From Caballeronia jiangsuensis (lineage in GTDB: Bacteria > Pseudomonadota > Gammaproteobacteria > Burkholderiales > Burkholderiaceae), in NCBI GenBank assembly GCA_000648925.1, contig JFHF01000040.1:1-64000 (forward strand): a DNA stretch of 64,000 nucleotides. The letters are read 5' to 3'. Below, in pieces: positions 18,037-26,320 of the stretch. Positions within the stretch are counted from its first letter, which is position 1; the number at the start of each line of letters is the position of its first letter. The translations under genes were made by a program, and so were the position numbers. The notes beneath the pieces are model-generated. The model saw nothing but the letters and a program-made list of their open reading frames with translations, had not been told where the DNA came from and did not search any database.

Positions 18037-18369
18037 ATGCCGATCTATCAATACGAATGTGAATCGTGCGGCAGCTTCGACGTGATGCGCAGCATCGCGG
18101 ATCGTGATCTGCCGCATCTTTGTCCGGAATGCGGCGTGCAGACCATACGCGCCATCACGAGCACGGCGATGCTTTCATTGATGCCGCAAAGTCAGCGCGA
18201 CGCCTACGCGACCAACGAACGCAGCGCGAATGCGCCGACGAGTTCGAAGAGCCTCGGCTATCGACACGGACCGGGCTGCGCCTGCTGCAAGCCGAAAGCT
18301 TCATCGGCCGATGCCGCGCGGCCATCGATGAAGTCGCCGGCCGGGCGTCCGTGGATGATCAGTCACTGA
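18037..18369 (+). CDS. fmdB: FmdB family zinc-ribbon protein
   Basis: The 110-residue protein opens with MPIYQYECESCG and a second Cys pair, LCPECG, giving the CxxC...CxxC zinc ribbon of the FmdB family (residues 1-42), followed by a disordered basic tail with a CACC motif. In Methylophilus methylotrophus fmdB follows the formamidase gene and was proposed to regulate it. Direct adjacency to fmdA here fits that assignment. The stop overlaps the convergent HEAT-repeat gene by 11 bases. Confidence 0.9.
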   Translation: MPIYQYECESCGSFDVMRSIADRDLPHLCPECGVQTIRAITSTAMLSLMPQSQRDAYATNERSANAPTSSKSLGYRHGPGCACCKPKASSADAARPSMKSPAGRPWMISH

Positions 18370-19330
18370 CGCGATGTGAGGCGATCCGCTCGCCGATCTG
18401 CGCAATCGCGATACGCACGGCCTTGCGCACTTCCGGATCGCCGTCAGCGAGCGCGGCTTCGAGCACGGCGAGCGCATCGGTATGGCCGAGTTCGCCGAGC
18501 GCGAGCGCGGCCTCCTTGCGCACGTTGCTGATCGGGAAAGTCAGCAATGCCGACACCGCGTGCGTGCTCGCGGCATCGCGCAAACGTCCGAGCGTGCGCG
18601 CGGCTTGTAACGTGACCTGCCAGTATTCGTCGGCGAGTGCGCGTTCGAGCGCGTCGCGGGCGGCGGTGAGACGCAGTTTGCCGAGCGTCGCGGCGGCTTC
18701 TTCCCGCACGCGCCATTCTTCATCCGACAGCGCATGCGTCAACGTGACGAGCACGCTATCGTCCGTGGCGAATCCGAGCGCGCCGACGGCGGCGTGCCGC
18801 ACATCGGCGGATGTATCGTCGTGCGCGAGTTGCGTCAATTGCTCCAGCGCGTGCGTATGACGCAGCCATCCGAGGACCCCGACAGCTTCACGCCTCACGA
18901 GCGGCGACGCATCCGATAACGCCGTCAATGCAGGCGCGGCCGCCTCCGGCAAGCGCAATTCGCGCAGCGCGCGAAGCAGCGCTGCGCGCTTGAACGCATC
19001 GGCATCGGCGTCGGCGAGATGCGGCAGCAGGCGTTCGCCCACAGCGGGATCTTTCAGCGCAGTGAGGCTTTCGGCTGCCGCCTCGCGCGTGCCCGTGTCG
19101 CTATCGGTGAGCGCGGCGCACAGCGCATCGGCGGCTTCGTTCGCATCCCATGCGCCGAGACGTTGCGCGGCCGTGCGACGTACATCGGCATCCGCATCGT
19201 GACGCAAGGCATGGGCAAGAGCGGACAGCCACGTTTCGTCTTCGAGATCGGCGGCTTCGATCACGGCGAGACGGCGCACGGCGGCGTCGTCATGCGCGAG
19301 GCGATCGAAGAGGGTGTTGGTAACCGTCAT
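18359..19330 (-). CDS. HEAT-repeat protein
   Basis: The 323-residue protein is built of about ten alpha-helical HEAT/PBS-lyase-like repeats of about 31 residues, with recurring patterns such as DADVRRTAAQRLG, SPLVRREAVGVLG and SNVRKEAALALGELG. It has no signal peptide and no recognisable catalytic site. Such scaffolds often hold redox enzyme subunits or serve as lyase or assembly factors for cofactor proteins. It ends a GntR-headed operon with an AprA-like flavoprotein and a ferredoxin, 13 bases after the ferredoxin stop. The ATG at 19330 is chosen because upstream codons run into the ferredoxin gene. Confidence 0.85.
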   Translation of the reverse strand: MTVTNTLFDRLAHDDAAVRRLAVIEAADLEDETWLSALAHALRHDADADVRRTAAQRLGAWDANEAADALCAALTDSDTGTREAAAESLTALKDPAVGERLLPHLADADADAFKRAALLRALRELRLPEAAAPALTALSDASPLVRREAVGVLGWLRHTHALEQLTQLAHDDTSADVRHAAVGALGFATDDSVLVTLTHALSDEEWRVREEAAATLGKLRLTAARDALERALADEYWQVTLQAARTLGRLRDAASTHAVSALLTFPISNVRKEAALALGELGHTDALAVLEAALADGDPEVRKAVRIAIAQIGERIASHRVSD

Positions 19331-19343
19331 GAGGCAACTCTCG

Positions 19344-19589
19344 TCATCGAAGAAGATACGGAATGTCGACATGCACGGCATTGGTCGGACAATCGCGCTC
19401 GCAGGGCATGCAGTACCAGCATTCGTCGAACTTCATGAAAGCCTTGCCGGTTTCGGGATCGATCGCGAGCAGGTCCATCGGACAGACGTCGATGCAGACC
19501 GTGCAGCCCTTGTCGGCGATGCACTTGTCTTCGTCGATCATCACGGGAAGGCTCGAGCGCATACGCGCTTCGCGGGGCACGAGGGCCAT
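19344..19589 (-). CDS. AprB-like ferredoxin (two 4Fe-4S clusters)
   Basis: The 81-residue protein has two cluster-binding sets: C-x5-C-x2-C-x3-CP (CIADKGCTVCIDVCP, from residue 23) and CWYCMPCERDCP (from residue 58). The unusual wide first spacing and the CWxC opening of the second set are like the beta subunit of adenylylsulfate reductase, though the longer C-terminal part of AprB is missing. It probably passes electrons to or from the flavoprotein encoded just upstream (11-base gap). GGAGAG precedes the ATG. Confidence 0.88.
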   Translation of the reverse strand: MALVPREARMRSSLPVMIDEDKCIADKGCTVCIDVCPMDLLAIDPETGKAFMKFDECWYCMPCERDCPTNAVHVDIPYLLR

Positions 19590-19600
19590 TTCTTTCTCTC

Positions 19601-21337
19601 CTATGCAGCGACCGGCTGCGACGTGCGAGCTACACGCAGACGCGAATACGCGCCGCGCTCGGACTCGTCGACGGGAACCACATACGGTTCCACGGGTTTC
19701 TTGAACGACGTCATGCGCCCCGTTGCATCCTTCTTCAGATGCGCATGGCAGAACCATTCGGCATCGTTGCGCTCGGGATAATCGACGCGATGGTGATAAA
19801 GCCCCCAGCGGCTCTCCGTGCGAAAGAGCGACGCGCGCGCGGCCATTTCGGCGCAATCAAGAATCGCGGCGACTTCGGCGGCGCGCATCAGTTCATGCGG
19901 ATCGGCGGCGGCGAGTTGCTCCACGTCCTCGCGGATTTCCGCGAAACGTTGCAGGCCGATTTCCATGCGCCGCGTGACCTTCGGCGGCTGTAAATAGTCG
20001 TTGACGAACCGGCGCAACTTGTATTCGACCTGCGATGGCGGCAGGCCATGCGTGCGCGACAGCGGCGCGAATATGCGATCGCGTTCACGCTCGATCTGCG
20101 ATGCATCGAGCGCCGGCAATGCGCGGCCCGCGACATGCGCGGCCGCGTCTTCGCCCGCGAACCAGCCGTAGGTGAATGCGCCGAGCATGTAGTTGTGCGG
20201 CACGGCGGCCATGTCGCCCGCGGCGTAAAGTCCTTGCACGGAGGTGCGCGCGTGCTCGTCGACCCATACGCCCGATGCGCTGTGCCCGCTGCAAAGGCCG
20301 ATCTCCGAGATATGCATCTCGATCATGCGCGTGCGATAGTCGTTGCCTCGTCGCGCGTGAAAGCGTCCGCGGCTCGGCCGCTCGTTGGTGTGCAGGATCG
20401 TCTCGATCGTCTGAATCGTTTCTTCCGCGAGATGGTCGAGCTTCAGGAACACCGGGCCGTTGCCGCTCTGGAGTTCCTGATAGAACTCCCACATCATCTG
20501 GCCGCTCCAGTAATCGCATTCGATGAAGCGCTCGCCCTTGCCGTTCGCCGTATAGCCGCCGAGCGGACCGGTCACATATGCGCACGCCGGGCCGTTGTAA
20601 TCCTTGATGAGCGGATTGATCTGGAAGCATTCGAGGTTCGCGAGTTCCGCGCCCGCGTGATACGCCATCGCGTAACCGTCGCCGGCATTGGTCGGGTTCT
20701 CGTAGGTGCCCATCAGATAGCCCGATGCGGGCAAGCCCAGTCGTCCGGCCGCGCCGCAGCAGAGAATCACGGCTCTCGCGCGAATCACGTAGAAATCGGC
20801 GCTGCGGCAATCGAAGCCCATCACGCCCGCGATCTCGCCGTTCGGGCCGTTCAGTAGACGCGTCGCGACGATACGATTCGTGATCTCCACACGCGCCCGT
20901 TTCAACTGGCGGTAGAGCACCTTCTTGACATCGTGGCCTTCGGGCATCGGCAGCACGTACGCGCCCATGTGATGCACCTTGCGCACGGCATAGTCGCCGG
21001 TGTGATCCTTTTCGAACTTCACGCCCCAGCGGTCGAGTTCCTCGATCGTCGTGAAGCTGTGGCGCGCATAGGCGTAGATCGTGGCCTGATTGACGATGCC
21101 GTCGTTCGCCACGGTGATTTCCTTTGTGTACTGCTCGGGCGTCGCGTGGCCGGGAATGATGGCGTTGTTCAGACCGTCCATGCCCATCGAGATCGCGCCG
21201 CTGCGCTTCACGTGCGCCTTGTCGATGAGCAGCACGCGCAGGCTCGGGTCGCGCTGCTTCGCCTTGATGGCGGCCATCGGGCCGGCCGTGCCGCCGCCAA
21301 CGACGACGATGTCGTATTCGAGTTCGTGGGTTTGCAT
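19601..21337 (-). CDS. AprA-like FAD flavoprotein (fumarate reductase/succinate dehydrogenase superfamily)
   Basis: The 578-residue protein has an N-terminal FAD motif (DIVVVGGGTAGPMAAIKAK), a KRSGAISMGMDGLNN segment like that of AprA, a FAD-closing motif near the middle (ASGYLMGTYENPTNAGDGYAMA region) and GLYAAGDMA near residue 385, followed by a helical C-terminal domain. The closest family theme is the alpha subunit of dissimilatory APS reductase, but the order and small partner differ from true aprBA and no sat or qmo genes are nearby. The substrate is therefore unknown. It heads the enzyme part of an operon with a ferredoxin and a HEAT protein, under a GntR regulator. Confidence 0.85.
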   Translation of the reverse strand: MQTHELEYDIVVVGGGTAGPMAAIKAKQRDPSLRVLLIDKAHVKRSGAISMGMDGLNNAIIPGHATPEQYTKEITVANDGIVNQATIYAYARHSFTTIEELDRWGVKFEKDHTGDYAVRKVHHMGAYVLPMPEGHDVKKVLYRQLKRARVEITNRIVATRLLNGPNGEIAGVMGFDCRSADFYVIRARAVILCCGAAGRLGLPASGYLMGTYENPTNAGDGYAMAYHAGAELANLECFQINPLIKDYNGPACAYVTGPLGGYTANGKGERFIECDYWSGQMMWEFYQELQSGNGPVFLKLDHLAEETIQTIETILHTNERPSRGRFHARRGNDYRTRMIEMHISEIGLCSGHSASGVWVDEHARTSVQGLYAAGDMAAVPHNYMLGAFTYGWFAGEDAAAHVAGRALPALDASQIERERDRIFAPLSRTHGLPPSQVEYKLRRFVNDYLQPPKVTRRMEIGLQRFAEIREDVEQLAAADPHELMRAAEVAAILDCAEMAARASLFRTESRWGLYHHRVDYPERNDAEWFCHAHLKKDATGRMTSFKKPVEPYVVPVDESERGAYSRLRVARTSQPVAA

Positions 21338-21405
21338 GATCTGGATTCGCTACTTGTTATGACAAGTTAGGACCAGATTCTAGAAGCCCGCGAAGCGCGA
21401 GGGAA

Positions 21406-22212
21406 TCAATTGTTTTTGCTTTGCTTCTGCCTGTTTCGAATAACGCGCGGCGCGCTTGCGGCCGACCGTTCGCGATCGATGCGCAGCCGGTATTGAAACG
21501 TATCGCCGCGGAAGTAGAGGTATTCGAAGTCGATGGGCTTGCCGTCGGCATCGTGCGTGAGGCGCTCGATGCGCAGGAGCGGTGCGCCTTTCTTCACGTC
21601 GAGCGCATCCGCGATGTCCGGCGCGGCGGCTATTGCATCGATGGCGAGATCGGCGCGACCGAGCGGCACGGCGCAGTCGTTCTCCAGCATCAGGAAGATA
21701 TCGCGCGTCGCGAGTTCCGCGCGTTTCAGGCGTTTGCCGAGGGCTTCGGGCAGAAACGTGACTTCGTACGAAACGGGCGAGCGATTGAGCAGGCGCACAC
21801 GATGAATCTCCGCGACGCCGCTGCCGTCGGCGAGGCCGAGTTGCGCCGCGACTTCCGCGGGCGCGGGCACGAAGCGCAATTGCACGACGCGGTTGATGAT
21901 CTCGTGTCCGCTCTCCGACATCGCTTCCGCGAAACCCTGCAACGATGTCACGTTCTGGAACGTCTTCGGCTGCGACACGAACGAGCCTTTGCCGTGCACC
22001 TTAAAGATCAGCCCTTCCTTTTGCAGATCGCCGAGCGCCTGACGGATCGTGATGCGGCTCACGTCGAACATCGTCATCAGCTCGCTTTCCGAGGGCATGC
22101 GGCTCATCGGCGGATAGCGGCCATCGAGAATGCCGGTGCGCAGCACGTCCTTGATCTGCGTGTAGAGCGGAACGTGCGATTCGGGCGAGATGGACGGGCG
22201 ACGGGTGGACAT
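21406..22212 (-). CDS. GntR family regulator (HutC/UTRA type)
   Basis: The 268-residue protein has an N-terminal GntR winged helix (VPLYTQIKDVLRTGILDG, MPSESELMTMFDVSRITIRQ) and a UTRA ligand-binding domain in residues 95-240 with the family pattern PVSYEVTFLPEALG and FEYLYFRGDTFQYRL. UTRA regulators bind small metabolites and usually repress the adjacent operon. The stop is 68 bases upstream of the AprA-like gene on the same strand, so it probably shares or controls that transcript. The start at 22212 fits the family; no strong ribosome site is seen. Confidence 0.88.
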   Translation of the reverse strand: MSTRRPSISPESHVPLYTQIKDVLRTGILDGRYPPMSRMPSESELMTMFDVSRITIRQALGDLQKEGLIFKVHGKGSFVSQPKTFQNVTSLQGFAEAMSESGHEIINRVVQLRFVPAPAEVAAQLGLADGSGVAEIHRVRLLNRSPVSYEVTFLPEALGKRLKRAELATRDIFLMLENDCAVPLGRADLAIDAIAAAPDIADALDVKKGAPLLRIERLTHDADGKPIDFEYLYFRGDTFQYRLRIDRERSAASAPRVIRNRQKQSKNN

Positions 22213-22369
22213 GAGCGATGGAAGGGCAGGAGGCGGCTGCTGCGAGTTGCGATTATAGCGGCGGGGCTCGGCTGCATCGCCATAAACAAATGACGAAATA
22301 TTGGTTAGCCGCATCCGCGCGCTGCCCGAGAATGGAGCCTGACTAGTTCGAGTCGAGCGAGGACCGAAG

Positions 22370-22984
22370 ATGAATGAGCGCAGCGCGGGGGACGCAGGAA
22401 CGTCGAGCTTGCCGGTCACGCTCGTGACCGTGCCCGGATTGCATGGCAGCGAGGATGCGCACTGGCAGAGCTGGCTCGAGCGCGAGACGCCCGGCGCGCG
22501 GCGCGTCGAGCAGCGCGACTGGAACACGCCGAGTCTCGCCATCTGGAGCGACGCCGTTCGCGACGTGCTCGCGAGCATCGACGGTCCTGTCGTCATCGCG
22601 GCGCATAGCTTCGGATGTCTCGCGACGGCCCATGCGCTCTCGCACGCGGACGCGTTTCAGACGCATGCCGCAAACGTGAAGGGCGTGCTGTTCGTCGCAC
22701 CCGCGAGCCCGGCGAAGTTCCGTTTCGCGGGCGCGTTCACCGCACGCCGACTCGACACGCTGTCGCTCGTCGTCGGCAGCGAGACCGATCCGTGGATGCC
22801 GCTCGACGATGCGCGCACGCTCGCGCAGCGCTGGAACAGCGCGTTCGTGAATCTCGGCGATGCGGGGCATATCAATACATCGGCGGGATTCGGGCCGTGG
22901 CCGCTCGCGAAGCATTTCGTCGAAACGCTCGCGCGGCGTGCATCGCCCGAATACGAAGAAGAGGAAGCGCGCGCGTACGGCTGA
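22370..22984 (+). CDS. RBBP9/YdeN family serine hydrolase
   Basis: The 204-residue protein is a small alpha/beta hydrolase of the RBBP9/YdeN family: TVPGLHGSEDAHWQSWLE at the start, nucleophile Ser in VIAAHSFGC (GxSxG variant with Ala first), Asp in GSETDPWMP and His in GDAGHIN, giving a full triad. Substrates of the family are not known. It is divergent from the GntR gene and followed by a terminator-like hairpin, so it is probably a single-gene unit. Confidence 0.88.
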   Translation: MNERSAGDAGTSSLPVTLVTVPGLHGSEDAHWQSWLERETPGARRVEQRDWNTPSLAIWSDAVRDVLASIDGPVVIAAHSFGCLATAHALSHADAFQTHAANVKGVLFVAPASPAKFRFAGAFTARRLDTLSLVVGSETDPWMPLDDARTLAQRWNSAFVNLGDAGHINTSAGFGPWPLAKHFVETLARRASPEYEEEEARAYG

Positions 22985-23016
22985 TATCGCGGCGCAAGGA
23001 TGTGTGTAGGATGCAT

Positions 23017-23041
23017 GGCCGCCTTCGGGCGGCCTTTGTTC
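23017..23041 (+). terminator. Intrinsic terminator after the RBBP9-type hydrolase gene
   Basis: GGCCGCC-TTCG-GGCGGCC is a perfect seven-base GC stem with a stable TTCG tetraloop, followed by TTTGTTCG. Confidence 0.8.
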
Positions 23042-23076
23042 GTTGGCGTGGTTCGAACCCTGTCTCTGGAGAAAAA

Positions 23077-24078
23077 ATGGCGGTCTATAACAAGCTGGTC
23101 ATCACCGTTGCGCTCGGCATCGCGGCAAGCGTCGCGCAGGCGGATACGACGCTGCTCAACGTGTCCTACGACGTGACGCGCGAACTCTACAAGGACATCG
23201 ACGCGGCCTTCGTCGCGGACTACAAGAAGAAGACCGGCGAGACGGTATCGGTGCGGCAGTCGCATGGCGCATCGAGCGCGCAGGCGTTGTCGGTGACGCA
23301 GGGGCTGCAGGCCGATGTCGTGACGATGAATCAGCCCAACGACATCGACCTGCTCGCCGAGCGCGGCCAGCTCGTGCCCGCCAACTGGCGCACCCGTCTG
23401 CCCGATGCCAGCGCGCCCTACACGACGACGATGGTCTTTTTCGTCCACAAGGGCAATCCGAAGAACATCAGGGACTGGAACGATCTCGCGCGGCCCGGCG
23501 TGCAGGCGGTGATCGCGAATCCGAAGACATCGGGCAACGGGCGCTACGCGTATCTCGCGGCGTGGGGCTACAAGAAGCAGCAGGGCGCATCCGACGCGCA
23601 GGTGCAGGACTTCGAGAAAGCCATCTTCAAAAACGTGCCCGTGCTCGATACGGGCGGTCGCGGCGCGACGACGACGTTCACGCAGCGCGGCATCGGCGAT
23701 GTGCTCGTCACGTTCGAGAACGAAGTCGGCCTGATGAGCGCGGGGCCGGGCGCGAAGGATTTCGAGGCGGTGTACCCGTCGGTGAGTCTGCTCGCGGAGC
23801 CGCCGGTATCGATCGTCGACAAGGTGGTGGACAAGCGCGGCACGCGCAAGGAAGCCCAGGCGTATCTCGACTTCCTTTACACGCCCGCGGCGCAGGAGAT
23901 CATCGCGCAGCATCATCTGCGGCCGCGCAACGCGGATGTGCTCGCGAAGCATGCGGGCGAGTTCAGGCCGCTCAAGACCTTCACGGTCGAGCAGATGTTC
24001 GGAAGCTGGCAAAAGGCGCAGCAGACGCATTTCGCCGATGGCGGCACGTTCGATCAGGTCGTGGCGGACAAGAACTGA
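23077..24078 (+). CDS. sbp: Sulfate/thiosulfate ABC transporter substrate-binding protein
   Basis: The 333-residue protein has a cleavable signal peptide (cut after about residue 22, AQA-DT) and the sulfate-binding-protein fold. LLNVSYDVTRELY, QSHGASSAQALSV, ADVVTMNQPNDID and NPKTSGNGRYAYLAAWGY are the conserved ligand-site segments. It would deliver sulfate or thiosulfate to a CysTWA permease in the periplasm. No permease or ATPase genes lie next to it, so it is an orphan that must borrow a CysTWA complex encoded elsewhere. Confidence 0.92.
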   Translation: MAVYNKLVITVALGIAASVAQADTTLLNVSYDVTRELYKDIDAAFVADYKKKTGETVSVRQSHGASSAQALSVTQGLQADVVTMNQPNDIDLLAERGQLVPANWRTRLPDASAPYTTTMVFFVHKGNPKNIRDWNDLARPGVQAVIANPKTSGNGRYAYLAAWGYKKQQGASDAQVQDFEKAIFKNVPVLDTGGRGATTTFTQRGIGDVLVTFENEVGLMSAGPGAKDFEAVYPSVSLLAEPPVSIVDKVVDKRGTRKEAQAYLDFLYTPAAQEIIAQHHLRPRNADVLAKHAGEFRPLKTFTVEQMFGSWQKAQQTHFADGGTFDQVVADKN

Positions 24079-24209
24079 TGCGGGCTTCGGTCTGACCATA
24101 GCGGCGGGATGCGAAACACATCCGTGCGTATCTATAATTCGATCCATCCCGCGAAGATGCGCGCGTTTGCCCCGCGCTACGCTATGCCTTTACCGTCAAG
24201 GTGAGCGCG

Positions 24210-25505
24210 ATGCCGTCATCGACACCCGCCGTGAAGCTCATCGTCGTCACCGCGCTCGTCGGTCTGGGCGCGGGGCTCGGCGGCATGTCGCTGGCGCTCC
24301 TGCTGCACGCGATCCAGCACGTCGCGTTTGGCTATAGCCTCGACGAACTGACCGGCGGCGAGAGCTTTCTCATCGGCATCTCGGCCGCGCCGCCGGAACG
24401 CCGCTTCATCGTGCTGGCGCTGTGCGGCGTGATCGCGGGCGCCGGCTGGTGGTGCGTGTATCGCTTCGGCAAACCGCTCGTCAGCATCCGTCAGGCGATC
24501 GACGCCGACGATCCGCGCATGCCGCCCGGCACCACGCTCGCGCATACGCTCCTGCAGATCGTCACCGTGGCGATGGGTTCGCCGCTCGGACGCGAAGTCG
24601 CGCCGCGCGAGATCGGTTCGTTGTGGGCGGGGTGGCTTGCGCACTATGCGGGCCTCACGCCGGCGCAATCGCGCATCATGGTCGCGTGCGGCGCGGGCGC
24701 GGGGCTCGCCGCGGTCTATAACGTGCCGCTCGGCGGCGCGGTCTTCGTGCTCGAAGTGCTGCTGTGCACGTTCGACGCGACGATCATCGCGGCGGCCTTC
24801 GCCACCTCGGCGATCGGCGCGATCGTCGCGTGGATCGGACTCGGCGACGCGCAGCAGTATCGTCTGCCCGCCTTCACGCTCAACGCGCAACTCATCGTAT
24901 GGGCCATCGTGATGGGGCCTGTCTTCGGCGCGGCCGCGCGGCTCTTCGTGAAGCTCACGAGCGCCGCGCGCAAGAGGGCGCCGCGCGGGCGCATGCTGCC
25001 GCTCCTGTCGATCCTGAACTTCGCGATGATCGGCGTGCTCGTCATCTATTTCCCGCAACTCGCGGGCAACGGCAAAGGCCCCGCGGGTCTTTCGTTCGAC
25101 GATTCCGTGAACTTCGCGCTCGCCGGCGTGCTGCTGGTGCTGAGAGTGACGATCGTCGTGACTTCGTTGCGCGCCGGCGCGCAAGGCGGGCTGCTCACGC
25201 CGGGCCTCGCGAACGGCGCATTGCTCGGCGTCGTGCTCGGCGGCGTATGGAGCGGCTTCTGGCCGGGCACGCCGCCCGGCGCATTCGCGGTCGTCGGCGC
25301 GGCGGCGTTTTTGTGCGCGTCGATGCAGATGCCGTTGACCGCGCTCGTGCTGATGATCGAGTTCACGCGCTTCAATCACGACTTCCTGATTCCAACTGCG
25401 CTTGCGATGACGGGCGCGACGCTCACCTATCGCGTGCTCGCGCAGGCTCGTATCGCGCAGCCGTCAACCGCGTCCGAGCAAACGCTGCAGCGTCTTCCCG
25501 ACTGA
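24210..25505 (+). CDS. ClC-type chloride channel/antiporter
   Basis: The 431-residue membrane protein has about ten helices. The selectivity-filter segments are recognisable: SPLGREVAPREIGS (a variant of GREGP that keeps the gating Glu but has Val for the second Gly), NVPLGGAVFVLEVLL, and GLLTPGLANGA. It is an anion channel or proton antiporter of the inner membrane. The ATG at 24210 with AAGGTGAG upstream is used; a GTG three codons earlier is the alternative. It has no C-terminal CBS domain. Confidence 0.88.
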   Translation: MPSSTPAVKLIVVTALVGLGAGLGGMSLALLLHAIQHVAFGYSLDELTGGESFLIGISAAPPERRFIVLALCGVIAGAGWWCVYRFGKPLVSIRQAIDADDPRMPPGTTLAHTLLQIVTVAMGSPLGREVAPREIGSLWAGWLAHYAGLTPAQSRIMVACGAGAGLAAVYNVPLGGAVFVLEVLLCTFDATIIAAAFATSAIGAIVAWIGLGDAQQYRLPAFTLNAQLIVWAIVMGPVFGAAARLFVKLTSAARKRAPRGRMLPLLSILNFAMIGVLVIYFPQLAGNGKGPAGLSFDDSVNFALAGVLLVLRVTIVVTSLRAGAQGGLLTPGLANGALLGVVLGGVWSGFWPGTPPGAFAVVGAAAFLCASMQMPLTALVLMIEFTRFNHDFLIPTALAMTGATLTYRVLAQARIAQPSTASEQTLQRLPD

Positions 25506-25543
25506 GCGCATGAACGTCGCGATGACCGCGACCGGTCATTCGA

Positions 25544-26305
25544 TCACTGCGCCTCGCTCTCGTCGGTGTCTTCATCGGCGATGGCTTCGTGATTCATGGC
25601 GGCCGCGGCCAGCGCACTCGCCTGTTCCGGCTGCGCTTCCTTGCGCTCGCTGTAGCGGCTCGTGAGGTAGTCGGACCGATCGCGCACGAGCAGCGTGAAT
25701 TTGACGAGTTCCTCCATCACATCGACGACCCGATCGTAATAGGGCGACGGTTTCATCCGGCCGTTCTCGTCGAACTCCTGCCAGGCTTTGGCGACGGACG
25801 ACTGGTTGGGAATCGTCACCATGCGCATCCAGCGGCCGAGCAGGCGCAGCGCATTGACGGCGTTGAAGGACTGCGATCCGCCGCACACCTGCATGACCGC
25901 GAGCGTGCGGCCCTGCGTCGGACGAACACCGGCGGATTCGAGCGGCAGCCAGTCGATCTGGTTCTTGAACACGGACGTGAGCGTGCCGTGACGCTCGGGG
26001 CTGCACCAGACCTGTCCCTCCGACCACTCCGAGAGCGCGCGCAGTTCGGCCACCTTGGGATGGTCGGCGGGCACGCTGTCGACCACGGGCAGTCCGTGCG
26101 GATCGAACACGCGTGTTTCGGCGCCGAACAATTGCAGCAGCCGCTCGGCTTCCAGCGTCAGAAAGCGGCTATACGAAGTCGGGCGCAGCGAGCCGTATAA
26201 CAACAGGATTCGCGGGGCATGCGCGCGGATCGAGCGCGGCTGGAGTTTGTCGCTGTCGGGAATGTCGATGTGCCCGGCGCTCAAGTTGGGGAGATTCGGA
26301 AGCAT
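25544..26305 (-). CDS. arsH: ArsH NADPH-dependent FMN reductase
   Basis: The 253-residue protein is ArsH: RILLLYGSLRPTSYSR is the FMN phosphate loop, followed by VWCSPERHGTLTSVFKNQIDWLPL and a helical C-terminus with an acidic tail. Family members are NADPH-FMN oxidoreductases that confer resistance to organoarsenicals, reported to oxidise trivalent methylarsenicals. It is the last gene of the arsR-acr3-arsH operon, 15 bases after acr3. Confidence 0.93.
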   Translation of the reverse strand: MLPNLPNLSAGHIDIPDSDKLQPRSIRAHAPRILLLYGSLRPTSYSRFLTLEAERLLQLFGAETRVFDPHGLPVVDSVPADHPKVAELRALSEWSEGQVWCSPERHGTLTSVFKNQIDWLPLESAGVRPTQGRTLAVMQVCGGSQSFNAVNALRLLGRWMRMVTIPNQSSVAKAWQEFDENGRMKPSPYYDRVVDVMEELVKFTLLVRDRSDYLTSRYSERKEAQPEQASALAAAAMNHEAIADEDTDESEAQ

Positions 26306-26320
26306 GTGTGTGGTGAACGG

